The translations under genes and the position numbers were made by a program. Source: Elusimicrobiota bacterium (lineage in GTDB: Bacteria > Elusimicrobiota > Elusimicrobia > UBA1565 > UBA9628). From it: a DNA stretch of 7,088 nucleotides. The notes under the pieces are model-generated. The model searched no databases, was not told the origin of the DNA, and saw only the letters and a list, made by a program, of their open reading frames with translations. Each line of letters opens with the position of its first letter. Positions within the stretch are counted from its first letter, which is position 1. Positions 1 to 6,679 of the stretch are shown piece after piece. The stretch spans positions 1 through 7,088 of the forward strand of contig JAQUNT010000111.1 of the NCBI GenBank assembly GCA_028717525.1, in the 5' to 3' direction.

Positions 1-833
1 TAGGCCTCCTCGATTGCGGCCATGGCAGGCAGGATGAAGATGCGCCCGGCCCAAGGACTCTGCCGCGCCAGAGCCCTGAGCCTTCCGGCCTCGGGCCCGT
101 CGCCCACGAAAGCCGCGAACCCGGTCGCTTCCGCGGCGGCGCTCCAGGCGGACAGGAACCGGTCGAGCTGCTTCTCCGGAGCAAGCCTCCCGACGTAGAG
201 GAAGCCCAGGCCCGCGGGCCAGCCCAGCCTGCGCCGCAGAGCCTGCTTCTCCGAGGCCGGAATCGGCTGATAGCGGGCCGTGTCCACGCCGTTGGGCTGG
301 ACCTGGACCGGCACCGGCCCGAGGAACTGCGCGCATTCCTCGGCCAAGTCCTTGGTCACGGCCACGAAGCAGGGCTGGAGCCAAGCCAGGAGGCACAATT
401 TCAACCGCCCGCCCAGCGTCCGGGAAGAGGCCGCGAGCTCGCCGATGCCGCGGCCGCCCCCGAGCTTGACGATCACCCGCTTGCCCAGCAGCCGGCCGGC
501 CAAGGCCGCGGGAAGAGCCGGGGAGCCGGCCAAGTGGACGTGCACGGCCGAGTACTCTGGGGCCGAAGTCCAGAGCCGGAGCCAAAGGGAGGCCATGAAG
601 GTGAGGGCGTTGAGAAATCCCTCCCCCGCGCACCAGAGGCGTTCCACCGGCACGCCGCGGACCTCGTCGCGGGCGGCCAAGCCGGGCAGCCGCCGGGTCA
701 GGACCCGGACCCGCAGGCCGCGGGCGCGCAGGGCGACCGACAGCTCCAGGGCCTGCTTCTCCGCCCCCCCGACGTAGGGATGGAAGCCGGCGCTCACCAC
801 GACCACCGAAAGGCCGGGCGCCGCTGCCGCCAT
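1..833 (-). CDS. GT4-family (group 1) glycosyltransferase, C-terminus cut by the window
   Basis: Partial gene: 277 codons are visible and the frame is still open at the left edge, with the last two bases TA fitting a Tyr codon. The N-terminal Rossmann domain has VVVVSAGFHPYVGGAEKQ (10-27), the usual GT4 opening with a glycine-rich acceptor loop. HVHLAG (98-103) and VIVKLGGG (120-127) follow. The linker to the second domain carries PNGVDTARYQP (180-190), and the donor-binding half starts with YVGRLAPEKQLDRFL (213-227) and FVGDGPE (242-248). This is a retaining, GT-B-fold enzyme of the cytoplasm that transfers a sugar from a nucleotide-sugar to a growing glycan or lipid carrier. The E-x7-E region that binds the donor lies beyond the window, so activity cannot be judged. 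The ATG at 833 is 5 nt after the preceding stop, with only a weak AGG upstream, suggesting coupled translation. Donor sugar and acceptor are unknown. Confidence 0.9.
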   Translation of the reverse strand, partial: MAAAAPGLSVVVVSAGFHPYVGGAEKQALELSVALRARGLRVRVLTRRLPGLAARDEVRGVPVERLWCAGEGFLNALTFMASLWLRLWTSAPEYSAVHVHLAGSPALPAALAGRLLGKRVIVKLGGGRGIGELAASSRTLGGRLKLCLLAWLQPCFVAVTKDLAEECAQFLGPVPVQVQPNGVDTARYQPIPASEKQALRRRLGWPAGLGFLYVGRLAPEKQLDRFLSAWSAAAEATGFAAFVGDGPEAGRLRALARQSPWAGRIFILPAMAAIEEA

Positions 834-838
834 ATCGC

Positions 839-1864
839 CTACCCGCGGCGCCGGCGCGCCAGCACGCCGGGCTTGGGGATCAATCCGTGGGGCAGGACCT
901 TGAGCACCTCGAATCCCGCCTCCTCGCACCAGGCCGCCAGTTCCTCCTTGGTGTGGTGGGACTGGAACGGCGGGGTGAGCCAGTCGAAGTTCTCGATGAG
1001 CCGGACCCGGAAGCTCGGGTGCACGGAGAAGGTCAGATACTTCAGCAAAGGCAGGGCCCCCAGCGCGGCCAGGGGGAAGCACAGCCCATAGGCCAGAGCC
1101 AGCGGCAGGCGGGTCGTGAACAGGCGCAGGATGTCGCTGACCAGGTGCCGCGCCCCCACCACGAACCAAGCCAGGCGCCGGTTCTCGTCCACCCAGGCCC
1201 GGTCCGGCCGCAGGGGATTCGTCGCGAAATCCTCGAAGCGCCCGGCCTTGCCGTAGAGCCACACGCTCAGCAGGCCCCCGGGCTTGACCAGCCCGGCCAC
1301 GGCCAAAAAGGCCGCGTGCGCGTCCTTGGTGTGGTGCAGGACCCCGTGGCTGAAGACGAGGTCGAAGAAGCCGGCCCGCAGCGGCGGCTTGAGCAGGTCG
1401 CCCTGCACCACGTGCAGGCGCTCCTCTTCGCTGGCGAAGGGGACCAGCCGGGCCAGGCTCCCGGACAGGTCCAGCCCCGCCGCCTCCGCTCCCAAGGACA
1501 GCGCCACCAGCGTGTAGCGGCCCATGCCGCAGCCCGCGTCGAGCACCAGCTTGCCCTGCAGGTCACCGGGCTCCAGCTGGCACTCCTCCAGGAAGACCTC
1601 CCGGTCCTCGTCCAAGGAGCCCGGATAGCGCAGCCACTCCCAGGTGAAGCTCCGGCTCGTCGCGGCCACACGCGCGTCGATCTGCTCCTCGAGGATGAGC
1701 CGCGGCACGGACCCGGCGATCGGGTACTCGCGGCGGCAGGACCCGCAGGCCAGACTGCCCTCCTCGATGTCGGCCTTCGGGTCCGGCATCCGGTCCAGGC
1801 TCGCGAAGCGCATGGGCTCTCGGCAGCAGGGCGAGGCCAGCCAGGACAGCAGACCCATCTTCAT
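839..1864 (-). CDS. SAM-dependent class I methyltransferase with N-terminal Trm112-like zinc-ribbon
   Basis: A 341-residue protein in two parts. Residues about 5-60 resemble a Trm112/YcaR-like zinc-ribbon: ASPCCRE at 10-16, ACGSCRREYPI at 39-49, then GSVPRLI. Residues about 75-210 are a Rossmann methyltransferase: motif I VLDAGCGMGRY (107-117), the acidic end of strand 2 in GLDLS (130-134, D132), GDLL (155-158), and FFDLVFSHGVLHH (166-178). A long hydrophobic stretch at about 250-278 may bind the membrane. The C-terminus holds DWLTPPFQSHHTKEEL (294-309) and a final GF element, typical of methyltransferases in surface-polysaccharide clusters. The expected substrate is a sugar or lipid-linked intermediate in the cytoplasm, using S-adenosylmethionine, but nothing in the sequence names it. 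The frame is open upstream to 2347; the ATG at 1864 is chosen because it forms an ATGA with the previous stop and has GGAGG at 1877-1873, 8 nt away. A second ATG two codons later is less well spaced. Confidence 0.9.
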   Translation of the reverse strand: MKMGLLSWLASPCCREPMRFASLDRMPDPKADIEEGSLACGSCRREYPIAGSVPRLILEEQIDARVAATSRSFTWEWLRYPGSLDEDREVFLEECQLEPGDLQGKLVLDAGCGMGRYTLVALSLGAEAAGLDLSGSLARLVPFASEEERLHVVQGDLLKPPLRAGFFDLVFSHGVLHHTKDAHAAFLAVAGLVKPGGLLSVWLYGKAGRFEDFATNPLRPDRAWVDENRRLAWFVVGARHLVSDILRLFTTRLPLALAYGLCFPLAALGALPLLKYLTFSVHPSFRVRLIENFDWLTPPFQSHHTKEELAAWCEEAGFEVLKVLPHGLIPKPGVLARRRRG

Positions 1865-2853
1865 ACCTTCATCCTCCGCAGGGAATCCTTGATGCCTCCC
1901 AAGGTGAGCCCCAGCCGGTAGAGGAAGACCAGGCCCATGCCTGTCACCAGGACGAACATGCACATGTGCAGGAACACCGCGTAGGCCAGAGCCTCGGGCG
2001 GGGAGGCCCCCAGCTTGACCACGATGGACTTGACCAAGGACTCGAAGGTCCCGATCCCGCCCGGGACCGCGGGCAGAGCCGCGCCCGCTCCGGCCCAGGA
2101 GAGCACCAGGATGGACCGCGGATAATCGATCCAGTCCTGCAGCCCCAAGGCGTGGGCCCCCAGCAGGTACATCAGCGCGTCCATGGACCAGAGCGCCAGG
2201 CTCAAGACCGCCACCGGCAGCAGGGCCAGCGGCCGGCGCAGCACCGCCGCGCCCAGGGCCAGGTGCGACATGATCTCGTGGACCTTGCGCCAGGAGCGCA
2301 GGCGGCGCTCCACGAAGCCCCCCGGCTCCAGGCTGCGCTCCGCCCACGTCAGGAAGACCAGGCCGGCGATCACCGCCGCCAGCAGCGCCGTGCCGGCCTG
2401 GCGCAGGTGGGCGTCGACCAGGGCCGGGAGCAGGTTCGCTGCCGTGACGAAAAGAGTCAGCAAGGCCGCCACGTCCAGGACCCGCTCGACCACCACGCTG
2501 GCCAGGACCGCGGCCAGCGGCACGCGCAGCCTCTCGGCCGCCAGCACCGCGCGCAGGAGCTCGCCCAGGCGGGCGAAGAGCAGGTTGTTGACCGCCAAAC
2601 CGATGGTGGAGAGCCGGAACAGCTCGCCCAGGGGAGCCTTCACGGCCCCGGAGAGCAGGATGCGCCAGCGCAGGGCGCGCAACCCGATGTCCACGAACAT
2701 GACGATGAAGATGATGCCGGGCAGCCAGCGCCAGCGCGCTCCGGCCAGGGCCCGGCCCAGGTCCTCGTACTGCACGTTGCGCAGGGCCAGGACCAGGAAG
2801 AAGGCCGTGAAGGCCAGGGCCACCGCGACGGAGAGGACCTTGCGGCGGCTCAT
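1861..2853 (-). CDS. Flippase-like integral membrane protein of the LPG synthase TM family (PF03706 / UPF0104)
   Basis: A 330-residue polytopic membrane protein, close to the usual length for stand-alone members. Family motifs in order are ALRWRILL (60-67), the N-N-LLFARLGELLRA element (89-101), VVVERVLD (120-127), and PAVPGGIGTFE (261-271) near the C-terminus. Hydrophobic segments fall at about 6-24, 43-58, 80-95, 112-146, 154-170, 206-232, 245-262 and 287-315. The domain is the membrane part of MprF and of archaeal AglD, and stand-alone copies are common in glycan and lipid gene clusters. A role in moving or presenting a lipid-linked intermediate is plausible here but unproven for this clade. 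The open frame extends upstream to 3021, but the ATG at 2853 is preferred: it forms an ATGA with the preceding stop, has GAGGGAG at 2868-2862 about 8 nt upstream, and starts the protein with the basic MSRRK before the first helix. There is no catalytic C-terminal aminoacyltransferase domain, so this is not an MprF enzyme. Confidence 0.9.
   Translation of the reverse strand: MSRRKVLSVAVALAFTAFFLVLALRNVQYEDLGRALAGARWRWLPGIIFIVMFVDIGLRALRWRILLSGAVKAPLGELFRLSTIGLAVNNLLFARLGELLRAVLAAERLRVPLAAVLASVVVERVLDVAALLTLFVTAANLLPALVDAHLRQAGTALLAAVIAGLVFLTWAERSLEPGGFVERRLRSWRKVHEIMSHLALGAAVLRRPLALLPVAVLSLALWSMDALMYLLGAHALGLQDWIDYPRSILVLSWAGAGAALPAVPGGIGTFESLVKSIVVKLGASPPEALAYAVFLHMCMFVLVTGMGLVFLYRLGLTLGGIKDSLRRMKV
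1873..1877 (-). promoter_or_regulatory. Ribosome binding site for the methyltransferase
   Basis: GGAGG on the minus strand, 8 nt before the ATG at 1864. It lies inside the last codons of the flippase-like gene and decides the start in favour of 1864 over the much longer open frame upstream and over the second ATG at 1858. Confidence 0.75.
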
Positions 2854-4700
2854 GACGCGTGCTCCCTCAGGGACGCCGCGCAGCGGGCCAGCCAGGCGGA
2901 CCAGGCCAGAAGCCCGATCCAGACGCAGAGGGTCCAGTGCACCGGCTGGAAATCCAGGCGCAGGTCCACCGCGCGGCCCGCCGCCCCCGGCGGCAGGCGC
3001 ACCGCCTGGAAGAAGCCCCACGGCTCCAGAGCCGCGGGCGCGCCGTCCAGCCAGGCCCGCCAGCCCGGATAGGCCGGGATCGTCACCACGATGCGCTCGG
3101 CCGCCCCGGGCGCCCGGCCGGCGGCGCGCAAGCGCTCCGGCCGCGGCAGACGGACCTCCAGGGGGGCCTGCGGCGCGGGGCCCGCCGCGGAGGCGAAAAA
3201 GGCCAACGGCAGGGCGCCGGGGTTGGGCCGGAGCTCTCCGTCCGCCGCCAGCCGGTAGGCCACTCCCGCCAGGCGCAGGAGCGGCGTGTCGGCGCGGGTG
3301 AGATAGGAGCGGCTGGCGTCCGCCGCCGGCCGGCCCTCGCTGGCCGCGGCAAAGGCGGCGAAGCCTCCCAGGTAGAACGCGTCATAGCCGTTGACGTTCA
3401 TGGCCCGGTAGAGCATGGCCTTGTCCGCGCTGGCCAAGGCCGGATCGCTGAGGACGCGCAAAGGCCGGCCGCCCGCGGCCCGGGCCAGAGCGGGGTTGAC
3501 GGAGAGGTAGGGGGCGGCGCGCTCCGACTTGACGAAGGGCCCCGCCCAGGAGAGCAGTTGCACGAAGGCCGCGGCCAGGATGAAGCCCTTGAGCTCGGGC
3601 TTGAGCACCGCCTCGAAGCGGCGCGCCCCGGCGCCGGCGGCCATGACCAGCCCCCACAGCGACAGGAACAGGTAGCGCGACGGAGTCCGGAGCAGGCCCG
3701 CGGGCCCAGCCGCGGCGAGCCGGTAGAGCGGGTTGTTCCACCCCAAAGCGAGGAACACGCCCAGCGCCAGCAGGACCGCGGCCCGCCAGGCGCGGGCGCC
3801 CCACAGCCCGGCCGCGGCGGCCAGGAGCCCGGCCCAGCCGATGAAGACCCCGCAGGACTCGAAGAACACCGACGGGACGTCTCCCCACGTCCCGTCGAGG
3901 GGATTGCCCAGGGCGTTGGGCCAGAGCCAGGTCAGCAGGTCCCGGGGCGCCACCGAGTAGGCCGCGAGGAAGGACTGCGGCCAGACGCGGCGCACGGAGA
4001 GGCTCACGAACCGCCAGGTGTCCGGCCACTGCACCACGGCCAGGGCCGCCGCGCCCAGGCCCGCGCCGGCCAGCCGCGCCAGAAGCCGGCCGCGCTCCTT
4101 GCGGCACAGGGCCCAGGCCGCCATGGCCGCGGCGTTGGCGAGCAGGAACTGCGGGTGCCCGGAGAGGAACTGCAGGGCCCAGACCGCGGCCAGCAGAGCG
4201 GTCCGGCCGGACAGGAAGGCCAGCCAGCACCAGGGCACCCAGGCCAATGCGGCCAACAGGGTCGGTATGCCCGCGGTCACGCGATAGAGGACGAACGGCG
4301 AGAAGACGTAGAGCCCGGCCAGGAAGAGCGCGGCGCAGGCGCTCAGGCCTTCGCGCCGCGCCAGCAGCAGCAGGCCCAGCCCGCCCCAGAGGATGTGCAG
4401 GGTGAAATCCCAGGACAAGGCCAAGGTCAGGGGCAGGATCCGGCAGAGGACCGCGAGCGGATAGAAGAGCCCGGCCTGGGAATTGGCCGAGAGCGGCCCG
4501 CCGCAGAAGATGTAGGGGTTCCAGAAGGGCAGGCGGCCCTCCTGCAGGGCGCCGCTCACCAAGGCGCGCAGGGGATAATGATAGGCGAAGAGGTCCCCGA
4601 AGCCGGCCAGGGCCGCGGCCGGCGAGAACACCGCCGGAGCCAGCAGCGCCAGGACCAGTCCGCACAACAGCGCGAACGCGCCGGAGTCTTTGGCGGTCAT
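2850..4700 (-). CDS. YfhO-type multi-spanning membrane protein, putative GT-C glycosyltransferase (second paralogue)
   Basis: Complete protein of 616 residues with the same plan as its upstream neighbour. Membrane segment 1 is at about 8-30 and the first loop has GD at 35-36 (GDLFAYHYPL). The family block at 55-81 reads GRLPFWNPYIFCGGPL, then NSQAGLFYP. About eleven hydrophobic segments extend to residue 390, with LLRTPSRYLFLSLWG at 336-350. A soluble region follows, with NVNGYDAFYLGGF at 435-447 and a beta-module with AYPGWRAWLDG (543-553) and WGFFQAVRLPPG (561-572), then a final helix near 590-607. The two proteins align across the first loop and the C-terminal module but are clearly diverged, so this is an old duplication or two specialised enzymes rather than a recent copy. 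The start is 5 nt after the previous stop; no purine-rich ribosome binding site is visible, so translation may depend on coupling. The stop overlaps the next start in an ATGA. The likely role is outer-face sugar transfer from a polyprenyl-phosphate sugar; specificity is unknown. Confidence 0.88.
   Translation of the reverse strand: MTAKDSGAFALLCGLVLALLAPAVFSPAAALAGFGDLFAYHYPLRALVSGALQEGRLPFWNPYIFCGGPLSANSQAGLFYPLAVLCRILPLTLALSWDFTLHILWGGLGLLLLARREGLSACAALFLAGLYVFSPFVLYRVTAGIPTLLAALAWVPWCWLAFLSGRTALLAAVWALQFLSGHPQFLLANAAAMAAWALCRKERGRLLARLAGAGLGAAALAVVQWPDTWRFVSLSVRRVWPQSFLAAYSVAPRDLLTWLWPNALGNPLDGTWGDVPSVFFESCGVFIGWAGLLAAAAGLWGARAWRAAVLLALGVFLALGWNNPLYRLAAAGPAGLLRTPSRYLFLSLWGLVMAAGAGARRFEAVLKPELKGFILAAAFVQLLSWAGPFVKSERAAPYLSVNPALARAAGGRPLRVLSDPALASADKAMLYRAMNVNGYDAFYLGGFAAFAAASEGRPAADASRSYLTRADTPLLRLAGVAYRLAADGELRPNPGALPLAFFASAAGPAPQAPLEVRLPRPERLRAAGRAPGAAERIVVTIPAYPGWRAWLDGAPAALEPWGFFQAVRLPPGAAGRAVDLRLDFQPVHWTLCVWIGLLAWSAWLARCAASLREHAS
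2862..2868 (-). promoter_or_regulatory. Ribosome binding site for the flippase-like gene
   Basis: GAGGGAG on the minus strand, 8 nt before the ATG at 2853 and inside the end of the second YfhO-type gene. It supports the short, 330-residue form of the flippase-like protein. Confidence 0.65.
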
Positions 4701-4705
4701 GGGGA

Positions 4706-6679
4706 TCAGCCGGAGGCGAAGCCTGCCCGAGCTCGCAGAAGGGCGAGATTATACCAATATAGCCCGAAGGCCAGCAGGAAGGCCCCGCTCAGGAGCAGCC
4801 CCGCGCGCCAGGACGCCGGATCGTAGCGGAAGCGCAGCCGCCAGGGCCCGGGAGGGACGCGGACCTTCTGAAACGCGCCCCAGGCCGGCTGGGGCTGCGC
4901 GGGGCGGGAGGAGCCGCCGGTCTCCAGCACGGCCTTCCAGCCGGGATAGCGGGGCTCGGCCACGAAGGCCCAGCCGGCGCCGCGGCCGGACAACTCGAAG
5001 CGGTCGGCCCGGAGCCACGACTCGGAGAGCGGCCCGGCCGCGGCCGGCAGCCGCGCCTCCGGCAGGCCCGCGGGCAGGGCTTCGCCGTCGCGCTCTCCCA
5101 GGAGCCAGGCCGCGGCGGCCCGGCCGGCCACGCCATAAGCGTGCCAGAGGACTTCCCCGGCCGGACGCAGCAGGGGCGTGGCGGGCGCCGGCTCGCGCGT
5201 GAGCAGGACGGCGATCCCGGCTCCGGGCAGCAGGCGGGCGGCGGCCGCGGCGGAAGGCTGCCGATAGAGCAGGTCCATGAAGTCATAGGAAGTCAGCGGC
5301 ACCAGCGGCTCGCCGAAGTTGCCCGCCGCGCGCAGGCGGTAGGGGTCGTTGGTGAGGCCGTAGAGGCGCCATTTCCAGTCCCGGACGCCGAGGCCGCTGT
5401 GGCTCTCCAGGGCGCGGGGCGAGAGCAGGTAGCGCAGGCCGCCGCCTTCCTGCCGCAGCCAGGCCGGCAGGGGCCCGGGATCAGCGCCGAGCCCCCTCGG
5501 GGCCAGGGGGGCCTGGCCCACGCCGTAACAGAGGAGCTCGCCGGCCAGGAGCAAGGCGGCCGGCGCCCGCCAGGAGGGCTTGAGCCTCTGCGCCCCGGCG
5601 GCCGCGAGCAGCGCGACCAATGGCCAACCCAGATAGGCCAGGTTGCCGGGGTAGCGCACGAAGCGCAGGGCCGCGCAATGCCGCCAGACCGCGCGGGAGA
5701 GCGCGGTCGCGTCGCCCAGGATCAGCAGCGCCACCAAAGCGAGCAGGGCCGCGAACCCCGCCGCCCTCCTGCGCCCCAGGCTCCAGAGGCCCCAGGCCGC
5801 AAGCCCCGCGCCCAAGAAGCCCGCGTAGCTGGACTTGGTCCAGTCGACTGCGGGATCGAAGCCGGCCCGGAGCAAAGGGCTGACCCAGACGGCCAGGTCG
5901 CGCCAGGAATAGCTGAAGCGGAGGGTCTCCTCGAGCCCCATGCCGCCGCCGCGCCGGGACAGCCCGAGGAGCTCGGCTCCGGGCAGGAGCTGGCAGGCGG
6001 CCAGGCCCGCGGCCAGGACCCCGGCCGCCAGCCAGATCCGGCCGCAGGACCAGGCCAGCCGACCCCGGGATCCCGCCGGCCGGGCCAGGACCGCGCTCAC
6101 GGCCCAGGCCAGCAGCGAGCCCCCGAGCAGGAAGGGCGGGTATCCCGCCAGGAAGGCCGCGGCCAAGGTCAGAGCCAGCAGAGCCGGCCTGCGGAAGAAA
6201 AGCAGCAGCGCGGGCAGCAGGCTCAGGACCGCGAGATGGTTGAGGAACGGCATGCGGCTGAGCAGCCCGCCTCCCAGCATGAAGACCGCGGCTCCGGCCA
6301 GGGCCGCGCCGGGGCGTAGGCGCAGAGAGCGCAGCCAGAGCCACATCAGCCAGCCGGCCAGCCAGTAATGGAAGCCGTGGAACAGGGCCGTGGCGGTGGC
6401 GGAGCCGAAGAGGCGGAAGAAGACGGTGCCGGGATAGAAGACGGCCCTCTGCATGTTGGCCGCCATGGGCATGCCGAAGTAGAGGAACGGGTCCCACAGA
6501 GGCAGGCGCCCCGCCTGCAGGACCTGCGCGGAGGACTGCTGCCAGGGCAGATGCAGATAGGTCAGGTCTCCCCAGAACGGCATGAGCCCCCGCGACCAGG
6601 CCGGGGCGAAGAGTCCCAGGACCAGCAGCGCCAGCAAGGCCGCGGCCCAAGCCTCGGGCCCGGGCCTATGGCGCGGCAT
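4706..6679 (-). CDS. YfhO-type multi-spanning membrane protein, putative GT-C glycosyltransferase (first paralogue)
   Basis: Complete protein of 657 residues. A basic N-terminus precedes the first membrane segment (about 11-28). A first extracytoplasmic loop carries GD at 37-38, and the YfhO-type block runs from 57 to 84 (GRLPLWDPFLYFGMP, then NMQRAVFYPG). About ten more hydrophobic segments lie between 90 and 390, including the RYPGNLAYLGW element at 342-352. A large soluble region (about 390-622) ends in a beta-rich module with YPGWKA (578-583) and WGAFQKVRVPPG (600-611), followed by a last membrane helix at about 626-646. This layout is that of the YfhO family; characterised Gram-positive members transfer sugars from undecaprenyl-phosphate donors to outer-face acceptors such as teichoic acid. 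The Asp in the first loop (D38) is the likely GT-C metal/catalytic residue by family analogy. The ATG at 6679 has GAGGGA at 6687-6682 just upstream, with short spacing. Donor and acceptor cannot be read from the sequence. Confidence 0.88.
   Translation of the reverse strand: MPRHRPGPEAWAAALLALLVLGLFAPAWSRGLMPFWGDLTYLHLPWQQSSAQVLQAGRLPLWDPFLYFGMPMAANMQRAVFYPGTVFFRLFGSATATALFHGFHYWLAGWLMWLWLRSLRLRPGAALAGAAVFMLGGGLLSRMPFLNHLAVLSLLPALLLFFRRPALLALTLAAAFLAGYPPFLLGGSLLAWAVSAVLARPAGSRGRLAWSCGRIWLAAGVLAAGLAACQLLPGAELLGLSRRGGGMGLEETLRFSYSWRDLAVWVSPLLRAGFDPAVDWTKSSYAGFLGAGLAAWGLWSLGRRRAAGFAALLALVALLILGDATALSRAVWRHCAALRFVRYPGNLAYLGWPLVALLAAAGAQRLKPSWRAPAALLLAGELLCYGVGQAPLAPRGLGADPGPLPAWLRQEGGGLRYLLSPRALESHSGLGVRDWKWRLYGLTNDPYRLRAAGNFGEPLVPLTSYDFMDLLYRQPSAAAAARLLPGAGIAVLLTREPAPATPLLRPAGEVLWHAYGVAGRAAAAWLLGERDGEALPAGLPEARLPAAAGPLSESWLRADRFELSGRGAGWAFVAEPRYPGWKAVLETGGSSRPAQPQPAWGAFQKVRVPPGPWRLRFRYDPASWRAGLLLSGAFLLAFGLYWYNLALLRARAGFASG

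Noticed and set aside
280..1091. Plus-strand open frames of 165 and 185 codons opposite the GT4 glycosyltransferase
   Set aside because: The minus strand here encodes a clean GT4 protein with PNGVD, GRLAPEKQ and GDGPE motifs; the plus frames show no domain.
1865..2347. N-terminal extension of the methyltransferase by 161 residues
   Set aside because: It would overlap half of the flippase-like gene, has a shadow-type composition, and ignores the ATGA junction and GGAGG site at 1877-1873.
2854..3021. N-terminal extension of the flippase-like protein by 56 residues
   Set aside because: The extension is Gly/Pro/Ala-rich and overlaps the end of the second YfhO-type gene; the ATG at 2853 has a good ribosome binding site and a typical basic N-terminus.
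887..3072. Long plus-strand open frames (887-1921 and 1966-3072) antisense to the methyltransferase and flippase-like genes
   Set aside because: Same biased, motif-free composition; they lie antisense to well-supported minus-strand genes, and the second also runs past the start of the flippase-like gene.
3382..4665. A 427-codon minus-strand frame within the second YfhO-type gene, and a similar one at 5481-6650 within the first
   Set aside because: Both are out-of-frame readings of genes whose true frames show membrane segments and family motifs; these translations are Arg/Gly/Pro-rich and lack hydrophobic segments of membrane length.
2859..4826. A 655-codon open frame on the plus strand, antisense to the second YfhO-type gene
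   Set aside because: The translation is rich in Gln, Gly, Arg and Pro with no recognisable domain, which is the mirror image of GC-biased codons on the minus strand. The minus-strand protein has clear family motifs throughout.
5141..6319. A 392-codon plus-strand open frame antisense to the first YfhO-type gene
   Set aside because: Low-complexity Gln/Gly/Arg/Pro translation without motifs; it is a shadow of the minus-strand gene.
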